Source of the DNA: Paramacrobiotus metropolitanus
Lineage: Eukaryota; Tardigrada; Eutardigrada; Parachela; Macrobiotidae
Length of the DNA: 64,000 nucleotides
Direction of reading: 5' to 3'
Assembly (NCBI RefSeq): GCF_019649055.1
Contig: NW_026570368.1
Span: forward strand, 1 to 64,000
Position 1 is the stretch's first letter. Every line of letters begins with the position of its first letter. The position numbers and the translations under genes are program-made. Under the pieces are notes generated by a model. That model was given only the letters and a program-made list of their open reading frames with translations, was not told the origin of the DNA and ran no database searches. This document shows positions 43,601 through 55,692 of the stretch, piece after piece.

Positions 43601-44042
43601 ACAGAAGTATGGATACGGTATTCCCTGGTACATCACTGCGTGCCGGGATCCATAGCGGCATATGCGCGGCCGGGGTGGTCGGACACAAAGTGCCCCGCTA
43701 TTGTTTGTATGAATTATTACACCTTAACCGTTTTTCGTTGTGATTTGTGAACAGTGTGCAATATTTTACCCTGTCTATCTACAGCATCCGTTAAAACATT
43801 ATTTATTGTTATACAGATTTGGAGACACCGTCAACACGGCATCGAGAATTTTGACCAATGGCGCTGATGGAAGGATTCATCTCAGCAAGAACGCCGCCCA
43901 GCTTCTGCCGGGAAACTCGCCATATAAGGTGCAGGAACGTGGATTGATCGAGGTCAAAGGAAAAGGTCAACTGCAAACTTTTTGGCTGCTTGTCTCTTCG
44001 GCACAGATGAATGCAGCTGATCCGTTAAGGTTGTTGTCTTAG
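37653..44042 (+). CDS. Receptor guanylyl cyclase (natriuretic-peptide-receptor-like), many exons
   Basis: Single-pass receptor that makes cGMP. In order: an ANF-type ligand-binding domain in exons from 37653-37995 (PVNLGSMPYVGPAYRMAL), 38179-38242, 39084-39385 (FRIAQKFNWTSVAIVAD) and several up to about 41300; a transmembrane segment at about 41410-41490; a kinase-homology domain from about 41755 (HANVCRFAGLCFLEKSVLL, ANPEDRPSVGQLL at about 42815); a coiled dimerisation helix (ENLVERIVRRLENYTDELDR); and the cyclase domain (about 43080-44042: DVYKVETIKDSYM, AGVVGHKVPRYC, FGDTVNTASRI). About 16 short exons with GT-AG introns. In the cyclase the first metal Asp (usually FSD) reads FTE and the usual ETIGD is ETIKD, so activity may be altered. 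No signal peptide is certain, so a first exon may lie upstream. Confidence 0.82.
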
Positions 44043-44256
44043 TTGTCAGCAGCATATGCGTACGTTCGCTTTTATTCGTGCGCTGTTGCACTAATTTGGA
44101 TAAAGAATGATGTGTAATGTATAACTCACTCGTGTTCTGATTTAGCCGAGGTGTTTCACTTTCCCGATATGTTGGTATGTGTCAAAGTTGTTCGCCATGC
44201 TAAAATGGGCGGGCTGTTTAAAACCAAGAGTACTGGATAATAATATTAATACTTTG

Positions 44257-44543
44257 TAATAAGGCGAAAAGTAAAAAGCAACATAATCGCAGTAGAGCTT
44301 GAATATGGTCCAGGGGGACCGGGTGGACCAAAACGACTTAAGATACTTATAAGACATTCTTATGGAGAAAACCGTGCTTTACCACCCGGTGAAGCCGGTG
44401 GTCAAATTGGTCATCATATACGTGTTCACGGGTCTGAAGTGCGCAATCACACAGTATATTTACCATTTAGCGATTTAAATGCTTTATTTATATTGACCAG
44501 TGGTCATCAGCTCCCTGGACAAGATGCTGAGCCGGGATGGTGA
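44257..44543 (+). other. Open frame without start codon, unusual composition
   Basis: About 95 codons open on the + strand with GPGGPGGPKRL, HSYGENRALPPGEAGGQ and FSDLNALFILTSGHQLPG. It has no ATG, lies just after the cyclase stop and could be an orphan exon or a degraded insertion. Not recognised. Confidence 0.25.
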
Positions 44544-44639
44544 ACCATGCAGTTACGTTAATTGATCGGTTGTTAGTGGCTAATTAATCAACAGCAGTTA
44601 TTTTATGATTAATTAAAACAGTTACAGCATATTTCAGTT

Positions 44640-44790
44640 ACAGCATATTTTGTGTCCGGTCGTTTCTGCCGGAGTGTAAGGTCGTATCCGGTCGTTTCTG
44701 CCGGAATGTAATTTCGTGTCCGGTTGAGAGGCTAAAACGACCGGCGGTCGTCTCAGACGACCGGTTGTTTTGGTCGGTTACATACGTACA
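44640..44790 (+). repeat. Relative of the 19.2-20.0 kb satellite-element terminus
   Basis: Two TCCGGTCGTTTCTGCCGG units and an end block with AAACGACCGGCGGTCGTCTCAGACGACCGG then GGTCGGTTACA parallel the end of the 19.2-20.0 kb element (AAACGTCCGCCGGACTTCTC, then GGACGGTTACA). Most T/A differences are at matching palindrome positions. Confidence 0.55.
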
Positions 44791-45406
44791 GTGTCTGGAG
44801 CAGACAAACGCTGATAGAATCGCCGTAGTCAACGCAACATTGATCAAAGGAATTCAAGAATCAATTACGAAGTACTTATACAACCAACCGTCAAGCCGAA
44901 CGGTGCGGCAATTGTGAGCTGTCTGCATGTGTCATTGCGAGATAAGGCTGTGCTTATGGATTTGATGCACGCTCTCCATAGGAAATTAATTTAAATTAAT
45001 TAGTTATTTAAATTATTTAATTTAAATCAGTAGAGTTAGGAAATCATTTTTCAATGGGTATATGCCAATACTTTAGGACGTGACTGGTTCACTTGGTTTA
45101 AATCACGTTATTCAAGCGAACAAGCAAGCCGACGAGAATAACGACGACAGTGCTCGGAACCAAAGTCGCTACATTCTGTAATCTGCGTTGGAAACTTGGA
45201 CATACACCGGCACATATCGGACATGCTTATTATGCGTTAGTACGGGCAGACATAAGATATGGAAACCTAAGTCCGAGATGTCCCTTGTATTATCTACATA
45301 CAGATATACAAGCACGTTTGCAGCGTTTCGCAAATTTCTGACTCGTTTAGGCGCTTGAATCACACGCGTTTTCAGATATTTACGTACAAATTAGCCCTGA
45401 AACACA

Positions 45407-47661
45407 TTAGACCGCTTTTATCTTTTTTGTCAGGGGCTCATCGTTTTCTCTGGTTGCCGATGGCGCTTCGCTCGACTCTTCCGTGCAACACGACAGGACG
45501 TACAAACAGATTCCGTTCAGATTCCGAATATCCAAACTGTCCAGAGTGTCCAGCGTCCAGTCTTGCTGTGAATACTGCGCAAATGGTCGCGGATCGCAGC
45601 TCTGGTACTCCCTCAAAGTCTACATCACAGAGTTTAGCTGCAATTTGAGTACTGTAGAGTAACCCAGCACTTGACAGCTTTTTTTACAGCTCAGAGAGAC
45701 GTACGCTGTACAGAGTACGAGCACATTCACCATTCACATGTGCTGCCTGCGACTAGACAGGCAGCACATGTGAGTGCAGCGCAGTCGGCTTTGAGTCAGC
45801 TGAACGTTTGTCAGTACTACAGTGCCGTATAGCTCATATCGTACGAAAAAGCTGTCAAGTGCAGGGTTACTCTACAGTACTCTGCTTAATACAAATCACC
45901 GCTTGGCTCGCAACTAGCACACCCGAACTGACCGGTTTTGACAGTTCTGAATTCGTAATAAAACGTCATACTGACAATGTTAAAAGATAAAGTAGAACGA
46001 TGAATACACGACATTTTATAATTTATTTTATTCAACTGACCCAACTTGGCCCGGCAGGGCTGTACAACAAAAAGCAATACCTTTATGATTCGACGGCAGT
46101 TCCTAATGGACTGTGATTCAATCTGATCCATCCAGCAGGTAATACGTTCCACGTCTAACGGCTGCGTGTCGACCAGACATTTTTCAAAAACGTTCCAAAA
46201 CTGGACGGCGCAGAGGTTGCGCAGATCGAATACTGCCCGCGGAATGCGAAGTTTAAGGAAGTATCTGGCTGGACAGTACATACACAGGGAATAGTTGGTC
46301 CAAATTATGCGATCACACCAGGATCCTATACGCGAGTACGTTGTGGTCAAATCGTCAGAATATGCTCGCAGTGTCTTGTCCCGGATTAGCACTTCCTGCT
46401 GATAGTTGTGAAACGGATCGTCGTGCTCAATCCCGTCGATGCCCGTGGCGGTTGGGGACAGAATCAAACGATCCAGGCGGATTGTAAGGGCTTGCACAAC
46501 TTGGCCAATATAGCCGGCGCTGTTTTCCACTGCTAATCGGTCACTGTACGTACCCCGGATGGAGATTGTACGCGTGGCCGACGTTATGTGTTTGAAGATG
46601 CACGCGTATGCGCTAAAATTAGTATTCCAAGCCTCTTCGCCAATCAGGTCATCGTTTTCGTTCAGTCGTACATGAACATCGCGGCAGAGCTCCAGTGATG
46701 TCAAGATAGCCTCCCAAAGATGACAGGTTCGCCTGCAACGCAGCCGCGCGATAGTGTCGAGCATTTTGAAGATCTCCTTTAGAATTTCCGGTATTAGCAT
46801 CATTGCTGGGTTTTCGCGGCTCTCTGCTTTCCTTCTTTCTTCCTTTCCGCGCGAATTTCCTTTCAGCAGTGAATCACTCCATCTGTAAGCCAGATATTGC
46901 CTGAATAAATCCCTCAGATCTGCCACAGGTACCGTTTTACCCTCGACCATTCCGAGGGCTAGCAACCGCATGCGTAGCATCCGCAGTTCCTCCATTTCTA
47001 TGCCGCGGCGGAGAATGTTGGATACCATGGATTTAACATGACCATCCAGTTGTCGGCCCAACTGCACTGCCGTTCTTCCTTCCAACGGTGCCCAGTACTT
47101 CTCCGAGACCCAACAGCAGCGGATCAAGAAAAAACCCGGGTCAAGTTTATTGCGTTGGAGTTCTTCTAAGGTCGCTGGCCGGCGCACTTGAGACAAAGGA
47201 AGCAGTTCGCGGCAACACTGACCGGACAAACTCACCTCGACGAGAACGAAATCCGGCGGATTTGAACGTAATGCGGTGATCTGGCCGAACACGATCATAA
47301 GAAGTTTGGCTGGATACCATATCCACGGACGACGGGGATGATCACGGAGCAACACTTCTACGTCGGCGTGATCATTACCTGCCGGCGCGGGAGACAGTTT
47401 TTTGTTTGCCATACGATAATCACAAAACACCGGCAATAAATTTCCCATAATGCCCTCCTCGCCAGCGCAGTGAAATATTCTCCCGTATTCCACAGGAACC
47501 GCACGCTGCCCCGGACATTCAAAATCCACGATAAGACGCTGCGCACCTCCGACGGCATCTTTCAATCCGATCACGTGTCCGTGCTGTTGCAGTCCGTCGA
47601 CATCCACGTCAACCGCCGTCCATGTGTGTACTGCTCGTTTATTGGTTTCATATATATGCAT
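45407..47661 (-). CDS. F-box-like multi-domain protein of an expanded family, best-preserved copy
   Basis: A 591-codon frame (45886-47661) plus a last exon at about 45628-45407. N-terminal repeat-like domain (AVDVDVDGLQQHGHVIGL, RLIVDFECPGQ, WIWYPAKLL, RELLPLSQVRRPATLEELQ), a helical linker, an F-box-like motif at about 295-330 (LIPEILKEIFKML...RCRRTCHLWEAIL), then a leucine-rich C-terminal domain (CDRIIWTNYSLCM, AVFDLRNLCAVQFWNVFE). The tail exon has CDPRPFAQYSQQ and TLDTLDSLDIRNL, also found in the other copies. A MITE lies in the last intron. F-box proteins recruit substrates to SCF ubiquitin ligases; that role is inferred. The last about 40 codons of the long frame are probably intron. 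Confidence 0.6.
45647..45882. mobile_element. MITE with near-perfect TIRs
   Basis: Ends GAGTACTGTAGAGTAACCC and its reverse complement; the arms continue through GCACTTGACAGCTTTTT for about 38 bases. The centre has a second palindrome, CACATGTGCTGCCTG...CAGGCAGCACATGTG (about 45756-45793). No coding capacity. Confidence 0.8.
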
Positions 47662-47921
47662 GATGAGTCAGGCAGATCTTCATGGGAATAGTTAAATTTT
47701 TTATTATGATAATATTCACAAGAAGCAGCCTTCTAACTGGCTCCTAGTCTGAGAACTGACAAAAATCAGTCTGCTGTGTTGCTATTATGGTAAAGCTAAA
47801 CGTACTGCAAATTTGGTCCATAAGCCTTGTTTTCCACAGTAATATTAGTAGGTAACTACGTGCATGTCTCTTGAACAGTGCATGTCTCTCACAATTGCCG
47901 GCAGCAGTTCCAATGCACTTA

Positions 47922-48152
47922 TTATCTGCAGTAGTACTGGTTGTGGTGATATATACTGTGAAGTTCATGTGATCGTGTCACGTTGTGGTTATGCGATTGT
48001 TTCTGTTGTTTTTGTACTGCCTTGTCGGTAAAATATCCGAAGTCGATGGCATGGCCGTGCTGTTGCATTCCGTATGCTTCCATATTTACAGCGTTCTTTC
48101 GTACGGAAGTTTTTTCATTCGCTTCGGTTTTCATTAAAACCCAATAAACCAT
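47922..48152 (-). pseudogene. F-box-like family, isolated N-terminal fragment
   Basis: VNMEAYGMQQHGHAIDFGYF matches the family start (VDVDVDGLQQHGHVIGL). The rest of the gene is absent; the intact copy follows about 260 bases downstream on the same strand, so this is a remnant of a tandem duplicate. Confidence 0.5.
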
Positions 48153-48529
48153 ATTTACGTACAGACTGTACGGTACATACTTACTTTGACTAAAACATCC
48201 ACCTAGGCAGTAAAAGCAGTTTTGAAAAATACGAGAGCTAAACAGCTACGGGCAATATGTATTACCTTTCAGGCTAAAACGCTGCAAGACACATATACTA
48301 AGCGCTATAATTCAATTTTCTGTTGTCTTCTTTTACTACTAGTACTTCACTTTCAGGAAGCTGGTTGCTGATTCGTCCTCGGCGTTTCCACTGCCATCGA
48401 CGGCAACTCGCTATCAAATCACTCCTCGTCCGAACTGTTACTATATTTCATGCCTTCCGATGGCTGAGTGCCCTTGCATTTGCCTCGGTCGTCTTGCACA
48501 TACTGCGACAACGCCGTAAAACAGATTTT

Positions 48530-48625
48530 GTTCCACTTTTCGATATCCAAATTAGGTACTTAGGTTGTCCAGTGTCCATTTGCTATTGGAATAGCACGGA
48601 AACGAACGCGGGTCCCCGGTTTGGT
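48530..48625 (-). pseudogene. F-box-like family, isolated C-terminal exon fragment
   Basis: GDPRSFPCYSNSKWTLDNL followed by FGYRKVEQNL-like sequence matches the family's last exon, with one frame break. It lies upstream of the N-terminal fragment, so it belonged to a different copy. Confidence 0.5.
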
Positions 48626-48630
48626 AATGA

Positions 48631-48776
48631 CTAAATGGTCGCATAGCCCCATACCCAGCTTTCTGTACGCAAGCGGTGCAGTGCACTTGTACGAAACGGA
48701 TATTTTGAACTCAGTCGTACAGTGCACTGTGCTGCATTCATACTGAATGTAGAGATGTTGGGTATGCGACCATTTC
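48631..48776. mobile_element. Small foldback (MITE-like)
   Basis: AAATGGTCGCATA...CATACCCA at the left is inverted at the right (TGGGTATGCGACCATTT), and inner arms CAGTGCACTTGTACGA / TCGTACAGTGCACTG pair too. About 146 bases, no coding frame. Confidence 0.6.
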
Positions 48777-48779
48777 GTC

Positions 48780-50360
48780 CTAAGCTGTGTAACTCGTGTA
48801 TAATTTGTGGATTTTTGTACGTTCAAGCTGTTGAAATTTTTCCCGTCATCACTCTCTCTCCCACCGGAAGCTGCACCCATAATCGGTTTTCACGCAATTG
48901 TATACTATCATTTGACTATAGAATTACTTAGAACAAGGAAAAAAAGGTTTGGGTTACGCTAAAGATAGTGACCGTTTATGTACACCGATTTTTCACTATG
49001 TACCAGCACACTTCCCTTAATTTTATAGGAACCAACGCTCATCTGCTTATGTTGCATGTTTTCCTGAGGTAAAAGGAATGCAAGGAAAGGCAAGTAAAAA
49101 GAAACCCCAAGCAGTGTGTCGGCTCGTCTACCGTGCAGGCACCGACCCGGTGAGAGTAGGTGATCAACATGTTTATATGGTAATCAAGCGATACAGCACC
49201 GCGTTTAATCGGAAGCCGTATTTCTTGGGTGTGCTTCTTATATCTGGAAGCACCGCGATTGTATTTTTAACGCCCTTGTGTGTTTTGGTGCTCTTCGCAC
49301 CGGCGAAACACAATGTGACCTTATAAAACTTTGTATGTCGGCGCTTGCTTACGCACTTTGTGCATGACAAGTAATGCTGACAACGCTTCATATGCAAATT
49401 GACATTTTAAGGAATTATGCAGCTGACCAACCACTTTTGACTCGTTTTTAAGTGTGCCACATTTTGTGCGGCATCTGCCAAATTTTATCGTTTGCCAGTT
49501 GCCATAGTCTCAGATTTATCGCTCGCCATGCCATTGGCAGTGCCAGTGGCAGATGCCACTGCCAGGTTTTACACCCTGCCCCTCCCGGTTCGGAATGGAT
49601 GTGTGCAAGTGTTACTTCAGAGTCCAGACTAACGGGTTTATGTCACTGGTGAGGGTTGGACAGAGTGGTTTAATCCGTAATTAAACACGCATTATTTGTC
49701 ATAAAAAAACTAATTGTTAGGACAACTTGCTGGCCAATCACCGTAATGGGATTACCAATTCACGTAATACTCACCATATACATGTCACCGGCTCCTGCCT
49801 CCTAAAATTTCGTTTATTGCAGAAAGGCTGCCTGTGATGATATGACACGCCCAATAATGCGATTGATTACGATCGACTCATGCTTGTGACTGCAGACAGT
49901 GTGACTACTGTGATTTTTGTTTAGACGTTCTCGGCTAAATAAGTTTGTTTGGACTTACTTGGCTCGCTGCAGTTGCCGTGTGTTAGGTCATGTGCGGCAA
50001 CCGCCTTGCTACGTATCACTGCTTCCCTCCCACTGGCGATTATCTCAAAGCTTGTACACTGTACTGTGGTTCAGATTTTTCCCCGGTACCACACAAGTGC
50101 ATTCTCGCATCTTTCCTTTAACCATTAAGACGTGGTTGAATCAATCCCTTGTTAATGTTGTAACAAAATTACCGACATCGCATCAGCGTTCTGCAACAAT
50201 ATTCACTGCAGAAACACTCGTACCTGTAAATGCGTTACGAGTTTTGTCATTTTTCATGTTGAAGCACTAATCCATTATATTTAACCTGTTTATGGATAGT
50301 TAATCCAACAGGTGCTTCTATTACCCAATAAAAAGCAAAATTTGCAGAAGCAAAATGTGC
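48780..50360. other. Gene-poor stretch
   Basis: No supported gene. An 82-codon frame (49078-49326) has one hydrophobic segment but no domain. A GGCATCTGCC / GGCAGATGCC pair (about 49470 and 49547) can form a loop with several TGCCA words between. Confidence 0.4.
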
Positions 50361-50367
50361 AAAATTA

Positions 50368-51952
50368 ATGGATATTTTCAAGAGCTGCTTGGGACGCCAG
50401 CCGCGCGAATTCCCGAAACACGTGCAAAATGAATACCGACCACACACGACAGATTTCAGCGTCAACCCTGAGAGCAGTTTTGCGGTGAAGATGTTCCAGG
50501 CTGTTATTGCGACGGCGAATGCTCCGGATGCGAATATCGTCTTTAGCCCATACTCAGCGGAGGTCATTTTGGCGGCACTTCTTCCCGGAACCAACGGTGA
50601 ACTGAAATCCGCTCTAACAGCATTATTATGCCAATATGGAAGAGACTTTTCAGAACTGATAACGAATCTGGAGGCGGTAAATACGGAGGGGGCACTGAAA
50701 TCAGTGAATGTTGCTTTTTACGATGAGAAATGCTGCCTGGTTCCACAATATTAGGAGGCAATTGAGAGCCGAATGAAATTCGGGTTCGGTCAAAACGCCG
50801 TTTGAGAAATCTCCCGGTGAGGCGGTGAGGGCGATAAATAATTTTGCAACGGAGAAGACTGATGGGAAAATAACCAATTTGTTGAGCGAAGTCAGTCCGC
50901 TGACGCTGTTATTGCTGATGAATGTCATTGATTTCTCCGGTCAATGGGAAATACCGTTTAGCGTAAGCGACACCAATAGCGGCATATTCTACTGTCCGAA
51001 CGATGTTGAAAAGACGGTGAAATTTATGAAGAACGACTATGCCATCCTCCGGGCGTTTCTTACCAACCCGGGCGACGAAACGGGAGACCCGGAGGTGATT
51101 ATTCTTGACGTTGAAGAGAGGAAATTCAGCGTTATGCTAATACTGCCATCCAAAAATACCGAAGGAATAAACAGCTTAGAGAGGGACCTGACCATCGAGA
51201 AGCTGCTATTTTGGCGCGAAAAATGTTCCGTAGAGTTGTTGTCTATCAGTATACCAAAGTTTCGTATCGCCTACGGTGTTGATTTGATACCGCGCGCTAA
51301 AGCGATGGGCCTTCAGGAAATGTTTCAGCCGTCGGAAATAAACTTTAGCGACATGTTTGAGGACGATCGCCGGCCGAAACAGGTGGACCTTTTCCGACAG
51401 GAAGTGGTTTTAGGTAAGATCATCGGCGTCGGCGGAACCGATTCGACCAGCTTTTAAAATAAAACTGCTTTTAAAGAACCGTTAAAAAACGTGCTTTTGT
51501 ATTAAAAACTTTCGCGCTTGAAGATAGCATTTTAAACACTCGCCGGAGCTATCAGACCCTCTAGCGCGGCCACGTAAGCAACTATGGCTGAAAGAACCAA
51601 CGACTGCATTTTTATATGCACTGTCACTGGATTAAAACCTCTAATTGTCGCAAGAATTACTAGCGTGGTCACTGGTTATAGAAATGATTTTCGTTTGGAA
51701 AATGCGAGGAAATCATGTACTGTGAAAAAGCGTTGTTACATAGAAAACGCACTGGATAGTGTTTCATGTAGCTGTAATTTTGCAGAAGTGAACGAATACG
51801 GCGTGAAAGCGGCAGACGTCATGTGTTGTGATTTCGTATTTAGCTGCGCTTCCTCACCGAACTTCGTTGCGAATCACCCGTTCCTGGTGATCATTTGGAA
51901 TGAGATCGCGAATGTTCCCGTTTTTATCGGCCGCATCACAGATCCTAGCTGA
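50368..51952 (+). pseudogene. Serpin, broken by a stop and a frame change
   Basis: Serine-protease-inhibitor fold. Seen: VNPESSFAVKMFQAVI, NIVFSPYSAEVILAALLPG (the conserved NxxxSPxS start), later AINNFATEKTDGKITNLL, LLMNVIDFSGQWEIPF, and SISIPKFRIAYGVDLI. An in-frame stop lies at 50752-50754 and the frame shifts near 50780-50790. An intron from 51414 to 51785 leads to the last exon with EVNEYGVKAADV, the reactive-loop hinge, and FVANHPFLVIIWNE plus FIGRITDP. The hinge differs from the inhibitory consensus: Val replaces Thr at the conserved Gly-Thr position and an Asp falls in the Ala-rich stretch, so it was probably non-inhibitory even when whole. Confidence 0.75.
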
Positions 51953-52173
51953 AAGGGAAGTTACCACCACGGCGGTATGATCCATTTGTACGAATATTCT
52001 CCAGACAGCCCCTACATTGTCATCGTGCTGGACTCACTCGCCATTAACGGTCTGTACAGTGTTTTCGACGGTATTGTGAGAGGCGTGGCCTCTCCGTACC
52101 CGAGTCGGGAAGCTGTTAGATTGTTTTGCTGTTTATGCTGGTGTTTTTCTTTATCTACCAGATTCCAAAGGCC

Positions 52174-53715
52174 CGCGCTCAAGCTCTGACTCTGACTCAG
52201 ACGCTGACCGCTCAAACTCTGACTTTGACTCACCAAAGTTTAACACTGACCGAAACACTCTGACCACTAGAACAGACCACCAATAAAAGTAGCTTCCAGA
52301 CCTGGGCAGTTATAGAAGAATTACCCAAAGTTAGAGTTACGAGTTACTGGGAGCGTGCGAGTTACGCTAAGAGTTGAGTTATTTATACAAGAAAACCGAG
52401 TTTCGATTTAAACCGCGAGTTACGCTGCCATAGGCAATATATACGATGTACGAGCAAAGGTGCTGTGCAATATGGCCAGCCACCAAGAGACGGCAACCTG
52501 TTCTATAACGCAAAATAACTGAAACAGCCGCTGAGACCGATAGCTGCTTTTTCTCCATAGACTCGTATGCTAAACAAAATCACTTATGCATTTCAAAGAA
52601 TAAGAAAAAATTGCAAGATTTTGATACCAAGAAAGTTATTAAGGATGACAGAGAAAAGTTATCGCCGTTTATGTTTCTCATAGACTTAGCATGGGATCTC
52701 GATCCACGGTCGGGTCCACGCACAAACTCTATGCTTTGTCTACGAGAAACATGAATGGCGATAACTTTTCTCTGTCATCCTTAATAATAACTTTCTTGGT
52801 ATCAAAAATCTTGCAATTTTTTTCTTATTCTTTTGAAATGTAGGTTGAGTGGTTTTCTTTCGAAATGTGTAAGAAACAAGTGATTTTGTTTAGCATACGA
52901 GTCTATGGAGAAAAAAGCAGCTATCGGTCTCAGCGGCTGTTTCAGTTATTTTGCGTTATAGAACAAGTTGCCGTCTCTTGGTGGCTGGCCGTATTGCACA
53001 GGCACGGTTACGGATAACGAGCTCTGTTACCCCTTGCTCGGGTACATCGAGCTCATTTATCCCCTCCTCGTAGTAGCTTCTTAGGTTCCTAAGTTTTCTT
53101 AGATTTCTTAAATTTCTTAGCTTTTTACGTTATTCTTAGGTTACAGGTCATTCTCAGGCTAGTTAGGCTTCTTTGGTTCACAATAAATTTCTTATGTTCT
53201 TAGGCTTCTTCGGTTCACAATAAATTTCTTATGTTTTTAGGCTTCTTAGGTTGTTGGGTGATTTTCAGGTTTCTTGGGTGATTCTTCACTTGTTCTAAAA
53301 TGAATAAAGTCAATTATGTTAATAAAGTTTTCTTAGGATTTCAAAAAATCCTAACAAACATTAAGACTCGCTTGAAATATAAGAAACCTAAGGAATCTAA
53401 GAAGAAACCTAAGGATAACCTAAAAAATCTGAGAATAACTAAGAAACCAAAGAATAACCTAAGAAAAAACTAAGAACCCAAGAAACTAAGAAACCCAGGA
53501 AACCTAAGAAACCTAAGGAAGACCTAAGAAACCTAAGGAAGACCTAAGAAACCTAAAAGACCTAAGAATTATAAGAACAAACTCACAATAACCTATGACC
53601 TGAAGAGTAAACTAAGAATAACATAGGGAACCTAAGAAACTGTTTTTACTGGGCTGTTTCAAAGTTTCGGTTGTCAAAGAGTAGTCGCGGTCAGAGCCAG
53701 AGTTTGAGCGTGGGC
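52174..53715. repeat. Composite foldback with a 0.5-kb palindrome and (TTCTTAGG)n-like arms
   Basis: The stretch 52460-52692 recurs inverted at 52738-53003 with high identity, around a 45-base centre. Beyond it, 53075-53300 is rich in TTCTTAGG and 53365-53640 in CCTAAGAAA, again inverted to each other. CTCTGACTCTGACTCAG words at 52174-52235 pair with TCAGAGCCAGAGTTTGAGCG at 53690-53710. No gene found inside. Confidence 0.7.
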
Positions 53716-53719
53716 CGAT

Positions 53720-55690
53720 TCTAAATCTGGTAGCTCCTTCAGTTGATTGATTTCATCGTCTGAGCTGCATGCTTTTTCATTTTGCCGCGCAGCAGAAGCT
53801 GCTGCGGTGGCCTTTGATGTGTTATGTGAGAGATAGTTAAAGGTGTGAATGGTGTTGTCGTTCAGTTTCCGTTTCTGTTCGCACAGGGGTGAACTAGCCG
53901 TTCATCCCCTGTTAGAGTACAGTATAACTGAAATGGAATAAACTGTCTATTTTACAATACGCAGTTATTTCATAAATTGTTAACGCTATGTATGGGCGTT
54001 GCAATGGTTTTTAAGGGTGAGTGGAATGGTACTTAAAAATGTGAAAACAAAACCTGCATTATTTCAGCAACAGTCGAACATTTTGCGGGAAATTGCAGCG
54101 CAAATCATCTACAGGCTCTGTATACAGTGGACTAGCTCATTTCCGATAACGAAAATAACAAGCCAACAAAACATTAGTAATATCTGAATAAGCAGATTGT
54201 CGAAGGACTTGTATAGTCCTGCAGAGTACTCAATCTTCTGCAAAAATCTGTGCTTATATAACCTGATACGGTCAAGGCCAAGTCCAAAAGACGGAGGGAA
54301 AATTTAAGGATAGCGGGCTTGGATAAAAGTGAATTTAAATGGCAAATGTGAGCGTGTTACCGTAACAAAAAGTATTTTTCTCTCTAATACGTGCATTAAT
54401 ATGTGTATTTTCGGTTCAGGAGTACAAAAAGTTTTTCTTCTGTGCGTTTGTCTGGCAATTGTTACTTGGTACCGTGCGATGTTACCGTGCTTGGTGCGTC
54501 GTCCGGAATTGCGTGTATCTTTCGCAGATGCAACAAATTCAGAACGACCGATACGCCATTGTCTTCCATTTTCGAGTCCGATGAATAATAAGTCGTTTTA
54601 CCAAAGCTGCAGAATTTTACGTATAAGTTTTCTTTTCATGTACACCCACTGCCGTGGCATTTATAAGAGGATCTGTAAGACTGACAGCTTTATCGTTAAA
54701 GCGATACCGCGTAAAATAATGCTGATGCTCATTACAACGTCAATCACAATTTATAAATACATATGGCTAAAGCCGTGGTACTTTGCCATTCTGTACATGT
54801 AAAACCTCTGTAAACCTAAGACATTTCTTTAGGAAATTCTATTTATCTCACAGCCGTTCTTTAGTTAGCGCAATGCGGATAAAAAAAACCAGTTCTATCC
54901 AATACAGTATCAGACAAGCACTAAGGAAGAATTTGTCCACTTCCCTTTAATCCACGTTTTTACTGTGCAATACGAATGCCCCTTGCGGCGCCCAGTAAAA
55001 CATTCCACTTATCGTTAAGGTCGATTACACCGAGAATCCTTGCGTACACCGTCTCGGTTTATCTTTTACTGGCTGCTCATCCATGGTTCCGTTTTGCGTC
55101 AATACCCACACCCTTTTGCTAACATGATGAATTATATTACTGCGCTGCCTTTGGATAAACAACAAGTACAGAAACGTATCCGCAATGAATATCTTCGGCA
55201 GTAGGTACAGTGCCTTTAAGGCTTTAATACATTTTCAGTCGTGTTTCTCCACCGATAAACGATGGTGGGCGCTACTGAGCATGACGTCACAGGAAACACA
55301 CAATATACATAAAGAATCATTCGGCGGTCTCCAACGATTTTGTTCATGACTGAATAGCGATTGCGTAAGATAGTGAGAATACCATGGCTCATAGTCGGTT
55401 AAAGAAACTAGAGCAACGAGAACAAAGTTTCGGCAGAATTCTCATGATAACCCAAGAAAGATGAAGCCTAAATTTGCATATACGATGGCTTAGTTTGAAA
55501 TACGGATAAATTTTCTAGATGACGTCGATCAGCAATGATCACCGGAAGTAGTATTATATACAAAAGTAACGCCATGAGGTACCATGTGAAAGATACGCTG
55601 GTCAGAGTACAAAGGTGCTAAACATAAGTTTAAAATGGATACTAAAATATTGCGGACGGTTGTATAAGCTTCCAGCTGATGTCTTCTGCC
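53720..55690. other. Gene-poor stretch upstream of the GPCR 3' end
   Basis: A 157-codon frame at 54329-54802 has hydrophobic segments but an irregular composition and no recognised family; I do not call it. No RNA gene or repeat seen. Confidence 0.4.
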
Positions 55691-55692
55691 TT

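Noticed and set aside
45150-45345. Reverse-transcriptase-tail-like frame (HAYYALVRADIRYG)
   Set aside because: Faint resemblance to the end of LINE polymerases only; no catalytic motif nearby.
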